A DNA stretch of 64,000 bases from Amoebophrya sp. A120 (taxonomy: Eukaryota; Sar; Dinophyceae; Syndiniales; Amoebophryaceae). This document shows positions 57,593 through 64,000 of this stretch, in pieces; the first letter of the stretch is position 1, and every line of letters begins with the position of its first letter. The position numbers and the translations under genes were made by a program. The stretch covers positions 124,001-188,000 of the forward strand of contig CAJINV010000009.1 in NCBI GenBank assembly GCA_905178155.1, read 5' to 3'. A model generated the notes under the pieces. That model worked only from the letters and a program-made list of their open reading frames with translations, was not told where the DNA came from and searched no databases.

Positions 57593-59229
57593 AATAAGGA
57601 GGTCCAGCGTGCATGTAAGTTAGTAAATACAAGTAGTACAACTACAGCACGACAAGATGATACGACTTGTTAAGCTATCGAATTATTTTTTTTATTTTTC
57701 AGGAGGACGAAGAGGCGACACGGGGAAGATTTCTGCTGTATGAACTTACCAGTAAATTAGTGGTTTTTGTAGCCAGTCCAAGTTTACACAGATAGTGTTG
57801 TCGAGATTTTTTTGTTTTTTCATTCAGTGTCAGTCACTCGTCAAATTAATAGGTTTCGAAAAAAGAGCAAATATATTCTCGTACCTCCAAGATTCGCCCT
57901 TAAGGTTCATTTTTCCAAAGATTTTTTTAGGAAAGGAGGCATACACACGAACCGTTTTGTAGTGATGAAATCGTATGCGCGAGCTGTGTAAACAAAATAC
58001 ACCTAGAGCTAGTAGGTTTATGAAGAGGCTTCCCGAAGCGACATTTTGTGTGTAAAAAGAGAGGGTGAAGTTGAGTTTCATGCTCATGGTTCGTCGCTAC
58101 TGTGAGAGCTAGTACATCAGCATCCTTCTCGTAATGTCGAACAGAAACATTAAATCTGACTTTTTGATAAAAAGTTTTGACTCCGTCATCTGACGCAATT
58201 TTTAATAATAACATGTAGGAGAGTACCTCGAGCTATGCTCGGAAGCAGAACAAGATGTAGACACACACAACCCATAAGTATCGTATACATAGAACCAGTA
58301 GTATTTTTGCCTATTAGATAGGAGCATCAGCTGATTAAGATTATCTTCATCTTAGCCGAAGAGCAACGACGGCCACGGAGCTCCCACCCTGCTCCTGGCT
58401 TTCTTCCTCAATAGTTTCTTTCCTATTTCAGTAACATACAAAACGCACATGACTTCCGACCCGGAAAGGAGAGTTTTTTCCACTGAGAGTTTTTTTCTAT
58501 AATTAAGTAGCAGAAGCAAACTACAAAAAAGAGGAGAAGGAGCTCTGTTACCGCTTGCGGTGGTTGAGGCCGGACATGTACAGCCTAGCTTAGTGTTGAA
58601 TCAAGATTGTAGGTGCTCCAGCTTCGGGTTTTCGCGCAAAAGTTTTTTTCTGAAAGTGTTTTTTCAAGAAAAAATCGGTACTAGTACTGCCTGGTGAAAT
58701 AGATGCAAGAAACATCGGAATAGATGGTTCTTGATGAAGAACGTAGTTACTCTAGTACTAGATTTGCTTAGTCTTAAAAGATTCCACGGAGGGTACTGCT
58801 GATAGAAAGAAAAGGCCAAGGTACTTTTCTCCATCCGCATCCACCTGAAACTAACACACTGTAGCAATCGATATAGAGCCTAGTTCTTCAGCTTCGTACG
58901 GAGCTACCGAAGCGCATTTTTAAAACCGCAAGTAGTAGAAGGAGAAGAATCGAAGCCAATCATGCTCAACGCATCGGCCGGAAAAAACAAAAAGGACACC
59001 CAAAACTCGTGAGACCGGCACCAAGGTTCCTTTGGCTCCCGGCAGAGACGAGCTGCGTTCGAAGTTAACCATTCAAAACGCCAGCAAGATACCTAAGCAG
59101 CTGCTAACCGAACATCAGCTCGCTGGAATTATTGGTAGCAACTTTCGAGGAGTTATCCCCAGTATCTCTTGCGCCTGAAAACAAGCAGACAGAGAAGAGG
59201 GGATCGACGACACTGGCACTGCTCGCACC
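57593..59229. other. Long intergenic region
   Basis: About 1.6 kb, AT-rich with T/A runs. A frame open from about 58940 to 59176 (contains TKVPLAPGRDELRSKLTIQN) lacks an ATG and a recognised family; it could be an unassigned exon. Nothing else is supported. Confidence 0.4.
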
Positions 59230-61468
59230 ATGTCGACAGTCGGGGTGGAAAAGGGCATAAGAAATCTTGCCCTGGATGAGACAACGGCAAAAGCAACTAG
59301 CGGTAGCTCGTCGCAGCCCGCAGGAACGAAGGCGAGCTTTACGTATCGCATAGTTTTTTTACCATTCGACGCTTTTTTTGGCACCAGGTCCTTTTTGTTG
59401 AATTCGGTTCTTGTACAACGTTGCCTTTGCAGTCGTGATCAACTTTTGTTTACGCAACTAAAAACTCCTTCAAAACCCACTCAAAAAAGGTATAACGCCG
59501 AGAGGGTACTGGGGAGCGGGAGTTTCGGTATCGTTTACCAGGCACAAGTGGTGGAAACAAACGAAACGGTCGCCATCAAGAAAGTTTTCCAGGACAAGAG
59601 GTGAAGAGATGGTTTCAAGGCAAAGCTAAAAGCGATATGATATGACTAATGATAATAAAGATACAGACCTTGTTTGCACAAAACAGAGAGCTGTCCGCAT
59701 CCGGTTTCGGCTCCCTGCGTCCATGACGATCAATCAATATCACAACAGGTACAAAAACCGAGAGCTGCAGATAATGAAGGAGCTGAAGCACCCAAATATA
59801 GTAGAGCTGAAACACGCCTTTTACACTTCAGGTATGCTTTTTTTGAAGTACTATGGCAGGTTGCAGCATTTTTTCGTTCATTGTATGTCGTGCGAAGAAA
59901 CGAGATATCTATGACTGATTTCAATATCTTTGGAACAACACAACCACAGGCGACAAACCCGGCGAGACATACTTGAACGTAGTAATGGAGTATTGCTCGG
60001 ATACCGTGTACCGAGTAATGAAGCACTACAATAAGATGAAGCAGCCGATGCCGATAATCTTCGTCAAACTGTATAGAATACGACGATGATGGTTCTGTTT
60101 TTGCTGTACCTTTTCTGTTAGTCATAACAAACCGCAACATCGCTATTGTTTTTGCACGATGTTGTCCGTAGCACAACTAGAAGTGAGCAATTGCAAATCG
60201 CTCTTCGCGAAAACAACAGGTACACATACCAGATGTGCAGGTCGTGCGCCTACATACACGCAGTCGGTATCTGCCATCGAGACATCAAACCACAGAATCT
60301 CCTCGTGGATGGAAGAACGCACTGCCTCAAGCTTTGCGATTTCGGAAGTGCGAAGCGGCTAGTGAAGGGCGAGCCAAACGTTGCGTACAAAAATTTCTGA
60401 ACTCCGCATAAATTACACATCAAGAACAACAAATTTCGTTGGAGTTATGCTAGCGACAGCTTCATAGATTGACAGTTCTGCGAAGGACCTTCCTAATAAA
60501 TAGAGTAGACTGGTGCCTACTTGAGTATCAGAATCGAGTAGAATTTGCAATCCTTTCACAGCTACATTTGCTCGCGGTACTACCGTGCGCCAGAGTTGAT
60601 TTTCGGTGCTACTGACTACACCACCGCGATCGACATATGGAGCGCCGCGTGCGTGACCGCGGAGATGATTCTGGGGCAGCCCCTGTTCCCCGGCGAATCC
60701 GGAGTGGACCAGCTCGTAGAAATCATCAAGGTGCTTGGTACCCCCACGCGCGAGCAACTGATGGCCATGAACCCCAACTACACCGAGTTCAAGTTCCCCA
60801 GCATCAAACCACACCCATGGAGCAAGGTACTTACCGATCCCTTTTTTGGACTTCGTTTTTTCGTCATGACGGACTGTTTTCATTCTCGAAGTTATTTGCA
60901 GATCTAGAAGCTTTTGATGGTGGCATGCGCGACCTCCAGGTGTTACTTTTTTCTCCCATCGACGCTGTTGATTTTCTATCACAACGACGTAGGTGTTCCG
61001 GCAGCGCACGAGTCCCGACGCTATCGACTTTGTCTCCAAGCTTCTGCAGTACGACCCCAAGGTCCGGCCCCACGGCTTGGAGGCGATATTACACGAATTC
61101 TTCGAGGAATTGCGCGACCAGAATACCAAATTGAGCAGCAGCAAGCCGGTACTTAAATCTTTTTTTCGTCGTCATGACGTGCAAAATCCTGATCAAGAAG
61201 AAGCACCGATCTCGACCGTGTGTGCAGCGGTCTCGTCATCATTTGAATCTTTTTTGTTTGCATGCAATTAGAATATATATATAGGCATATTTCTACTTGT
61301 CCAAAATCTAAATCAATGATATGTGAAAAAGATAGGGCAAAATTAAATCAACAGATGCCGGAGCTGTTTGATTTCAGCAAAGAGGAATCCCAGATCATGC
61401 AGGAATTGCCACCCGAGGCCACCGCAAAGATGTTGCCAAATTGGGTCCGCGAGCGAAACAAAAAGTAA
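59230..61468 (+). CDS. GSK3: Glycogen synthase kinase 3 (shaggy-type) protein kinase
   Basis: Eight exons: 59230-59342, 59490-59600, 59749-59831, 59950-60070, 60220-60384, 60562-60826, 60993-61148, 61355-61468; 375 aa, the usual size. A Ser/Thr kinase of the CMGC group that prefers primed substrates and acts in glycogen, Wnt-like and cytoskeletal signalling. All kinase marks are present: Gly loop [13 protein letters not shown] lysine, helix C Glu in YKNRELQIM, hinge [11 protein letters not shown], catalytic loop [17 protein letters not shown], and activation segment [19 protein letters not shown] with the conserved Tyr that is autophosphorylated in this family. The Arg/Lys residues of the priming pocket appear retained. 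Introns are GT-AG and short (118-206 bases); donors are GTATCG, GTGAAG, GTATGC, GTATAG, GTACAA, GTACTT and GTACTT. The first 30 residues are variable; ATG 59230 is the only in-frame start. Confidence 0.95.
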
Positions 61469-63203
61469 AAAGCGAAGCCTCTTGCAGATACGAACAGTCA
61501 GCGATGCTTCTACGCTGCCGCGACACAGCGAAAGTTTGTTTTTAGATACAGCGAACTTACAGTTAGATAGTATGATTCATTCGAATACTTTACAGGTTAT
61601 CAGTATAGCAAAAGAACAAAAAAGAAAACGAAGTCAAAAACTTGATCAAATCCAAATCCTAAATATGACAAGATGAAATTAATCCAAAGCGAAATCTCAC
61701 AGAAGCGACATTGCGACATGTCGGGGGGAAAGATTTTATGAATTTCTTCACGGGAGAAAATAAATAATTCTTATGTGACTCGTTTCTCCGATAGAGTACA
61801 AGAGCCTTGTCTGGTACAAGTAAGAAAAAGAATCCCAGCGAAAGGGCAGTAGACGACACTTTCATCAAGCCGTCCCTATTCCGCAAGACAGTCAGGGCAG
61901 ACAGCGGTAGGCACGAAATTTTTTTGATAGCATTTCTTCGTTTGCTACTGCAATAACTTGCACGAAGATGTGACATACGAAGGAAACTGCGAAAGATTTG
62001 CTGTGCCATCAAGACGCCTGCCGCCTGCTTGACTTCCAAAATACGGAAGAAGATGAAAAGAATGTACAATTTTGAGGAGCATGATAGGACTAGACACGTA
62101 TCGAAACAGCATAGTGCCAGACTCTTGTTAGCATCGCACAGAAAAGCAACAGGAACCAAGTGCTGCGACAGATCTTGAAAACTTAGATTTACGGAAGGGG
62201 TTTACATTACCTTTTATGCTACTGCGAAATTAAAGGTTTTCTTCAGTATTTCGCTGCGTGAAAGAATAGATTGTGATCCTATGCCAGTAATACTTTACCG
62301 GCAAATTGCGTGGAAGATTAGGTGGATCCGTTTCTTTTTCATGTATCGCATATCTTTGGAACACCATAGATTTCTGTCTCCAGCCTGGTTCTAACACGAC
62401 AACATCATACTGGCTGTATTTGCTACTTGAAGGGCAACAAACCGGCTAAAAAAGGTTGATGCCGAAACCATCAGCGCGAACCCGTGTGAAATGTTTTTTC
62501 TCTGTAGAGGAGTCAATATGTCCTAATAAACGATTTGATTGCGGCACAAGCATTCCAGTAAATCTTTCCTCCTATGTACCCCCGAAGCCGGAGAAGTATG
62601 CATCTCCTTCTATTGTCAAATGAATTATAGTGTGGAAGGAAAAATCTGATGAGTAAATCCGCGGGCGCGCGGCTACTCTGATTTGGTATGAAAATGCTTC
62701 AAATTGTTGCGGACGAGAATTTTGCGATAGATGCTCTAACCTACGACGATGTTAGGGTCAAAATCAAGTTAAATTCGACAAATGTCCAGGAAAATGTACC
62801 ATGTAGAAGTGATGGAATTTTGACTCGTGATGAAACCGGGACGAGAAGTAAACTTTACCGATTAGTTGCCTCCACGAAAAATTTATTACCCTTCTAGGCG
62901 CAAACACGATCAGGCGATCGCTTTGCGCCGCTAGCCACAACGACTATACAGAGCGACGGTATAGCTTTATCCTTCGAGCGAAGAAGATACCACCAGCACG
63001 ACCTAATTTTTGAAGTTGGGACCCTTTTTTTCTATTGATTTCAGACATTACAGGAAGTCATAGATTATATGTGAAAGACAAAGAATGTAACCCCATAGGA
63101 TCATCCTGATATTACGACTACATGAAGGTACTTAATCTAGCACCGAAGATCTTCACAGTCAGCGACAGCATGTGAATCACCGCCGACGTAGCGCGAGTCG
63201 ATA
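61469..63203. other. Long intergenic region, no gene recognised
   Basis: About 1.7 kb. A 69-codon ATG frame (62688-62897) and a 166-codon minus-strand frame (61659-62159) show no protein features and are not called. Confidence 0.4.
62897..62929. other. Stable two-part hairpin
   Basis: ggcgcaaa pairs with tttgcgcc, and inside it cgatc pairs with gatcg. Lies alone in an AT-rich stretch, so it stands out; role unknown. Confidence 0.5.
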
Positions 63204-63631
63204 ATGAACGACAAAAACAAAAAGAAGATTAAACACGACATCAACGCGAAGGCCAAACTTTGGAGCCAGGTACGCCTGTACCCAGGGAAAAGATTTTGGA
63301 TTGTTGTTCGTTTGTTGAAGAAGCAAGAAGTAGTGTCTGTCGAACGTGAAGAGAGAGAGAGAGAGAGAGACGGGGTGAAAATGAGGTGACGGAAGGAATT
63401 CGCTTGAGAAGAGAGGAAACTGAGGAGTGAAGAAGATTCGCATATTATTACGTTCGTTGAGCGAATTGATAGTAGTTCTACTCTGCCTTCGTCTGTTGCA
63501 TTCTTCTTGAAGTTTTCCAAGTCCATGGCTCCAATATTTTTTGTCTTTCGCAGAGAGAGCGCAGCGGGAGCGCGAGCTTTTCCTTTGCCTTTCCCGTCGA
63601 AGAGCATAAAGGAAGATCGAGCTTTTCATAA
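63204..63631 (+). CDS. Possible two-exon small basic protein
   Basis: ATG 63204 opens a Lys-rich exon ending at 63269 (NDKNKKKIKHDINAKAKLW) before a GTACGC donor. An exon from 63554 after TTTCGCAG continues in phase to a stop at 63629-63631, giving 47 aa. No family. The intron contains a (GA)10 microsatellite. The donor type fits the local GTAC habit, but the second exon is a guess; the first exon could instead belong to a longer gene. Confidence 0.3.
63351..63370 (+). repeat. (GA)10 microsatellite
   Basis: Ten GA units, within the putative intron of the small gene at 63204. Confidence 0.95.
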
Positions 63632-63700
63632 ACCTAGACCAGTAAAGATAATTTAGTGTGGACCACCAAAGGCGAATAATTAAAGAAGTAACACACGAAA

Positions 63701-64000
63701 ATGGCTACGCGAAAGAATAAGTCCGGTCCCGGCAATAAAGAGTGGCTCCGAAATGTGGACACGTCGCCACTGCCGACCATTCCACACAGGAAACTGCGGG
63801 AGACCGGGCCGACTGGTAAGTGCCACAAGGATCATATTTTTCGATGGTGCTGTCAATTAAGTATAATTTCAGAGTCATGTGTATGAAAAGAGTCATCGTT
63901 TCCCTGATGCTGATCTATTCCGGACTATAATTTGTTCGGAAAAAGAACAAGCCACAAAATCAAAATGCAGGCACCGACATTACCTTCGGCACCCGGAAAC
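63701..64000 (+). CDS. N-terminal part of an unidentified gene, cut by the window end
   Basis: Exon 1 is 63701-63815 (starts MATRKNKSGPGNKEWLRN) and ends in a consensus GTAAGT donor. Exon 2 starts at 63971 after AATGCAG and continues in phase (GTDITFGTRK) beyond the window. The N-terminus is basic with Pro/Thr; no family can be named from about 48 residues. Confidence 0.55.

Noticed and set aside
58320-58380. Reverse-complement similarity to U2 snRNA (ggctaagat)
   Set aside because: Only a short stretch matches and the essential branch-pairing GTAGTA is missing.
58940-59176. Open frame ahead of GSK3
   Set aside because: No ATG, no family and no phase-consistent link to GSK3; noted only as a possible orphan exon.
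1-64000. CRISPR arrays, bacterial operons, tRNA or rRNA genes
   Set aside because: No spaced direct repeats, no Shine-Dalgarno-led operons, and no tRNA B-box or rRNA sequence was recognised by eye; a tRNA scan could still find a small gene.

Overview
The window looks like nuclear DNA of a dinoflagellate-lineage alveolate, most likely a parasitic syndinian such as Amoebophrya. The reasons are: every recognisable gene lies on the + strand; many genes are split by GT-AG introns; several start codons sit 4-45 bases behind a pyrimidine tract ending in AG, as expected for spliced-leader trans-splicing; and many coding regions are broken by intron-like mobile elements with inverted terminal repeats. 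I recall that invasive introns with non-canonical borders have been reported from Amoebophrya genomes. The species call is inference.

Layout. 229-17144 holds five genes for secreted or single-pass membrane proteins. Three are intact only if an intron-like element is removed. The last is a GH45-type endoglucanase with cellulose-binding-like cysteine modules. 17254-18752 is a five-exon gene of unknown function. 19244-21280 encodes radial spoke protein 3. 22329-25936 encodes a disordered, coiled-coil protein ending in what looks like a dynein stalk microtubule-binding domain without a motor. 26871-28663 is COP9 signalosome subunit 4, and 29076-30647 is deoxyhypusine hydroxylase. 31297-43998 and 45283-55526 are tandem giant ABCA transporters of about 3,270 and 3,305 aa. 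56070-57137 is an ML/NPC2-like lipid-binding secreted protein, with a possible second ML fragment after it. 59230-61468 is GSK-3 kinase in eight exons. Two small or partial genes close the window.

The main discovery is a set of 14 intron-like elements (192-357 bp). Eleven lie in the ABCA genes and three in the secreted-protein genes. The ABCA elements start TAT and end ATA, carry an A-run at positions 11-15, have inverted terminal repeats, and are flanked by a 5-bp duplication (exact in 10 of 11). Removing the element plus one copy of the duplication restores the reading frame at every site. Related copies occur in both orientations inside the same gene, so removal cannot depend on the direction of the internal sequence. 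The conserved intracellular genes (RSP3, CSN4, GSK3 and others) carry only GT-AG introns here, and half of those have an unusual GTAC donor.

Together the genes suggest a flagellated cell (RSP3, possible microtubule binder) with a rich surface and secretome, lipid handling (ABCA, ML) and a cellulase. That fits a parasite that meets cellulose-walled hosts, but the link is inference.
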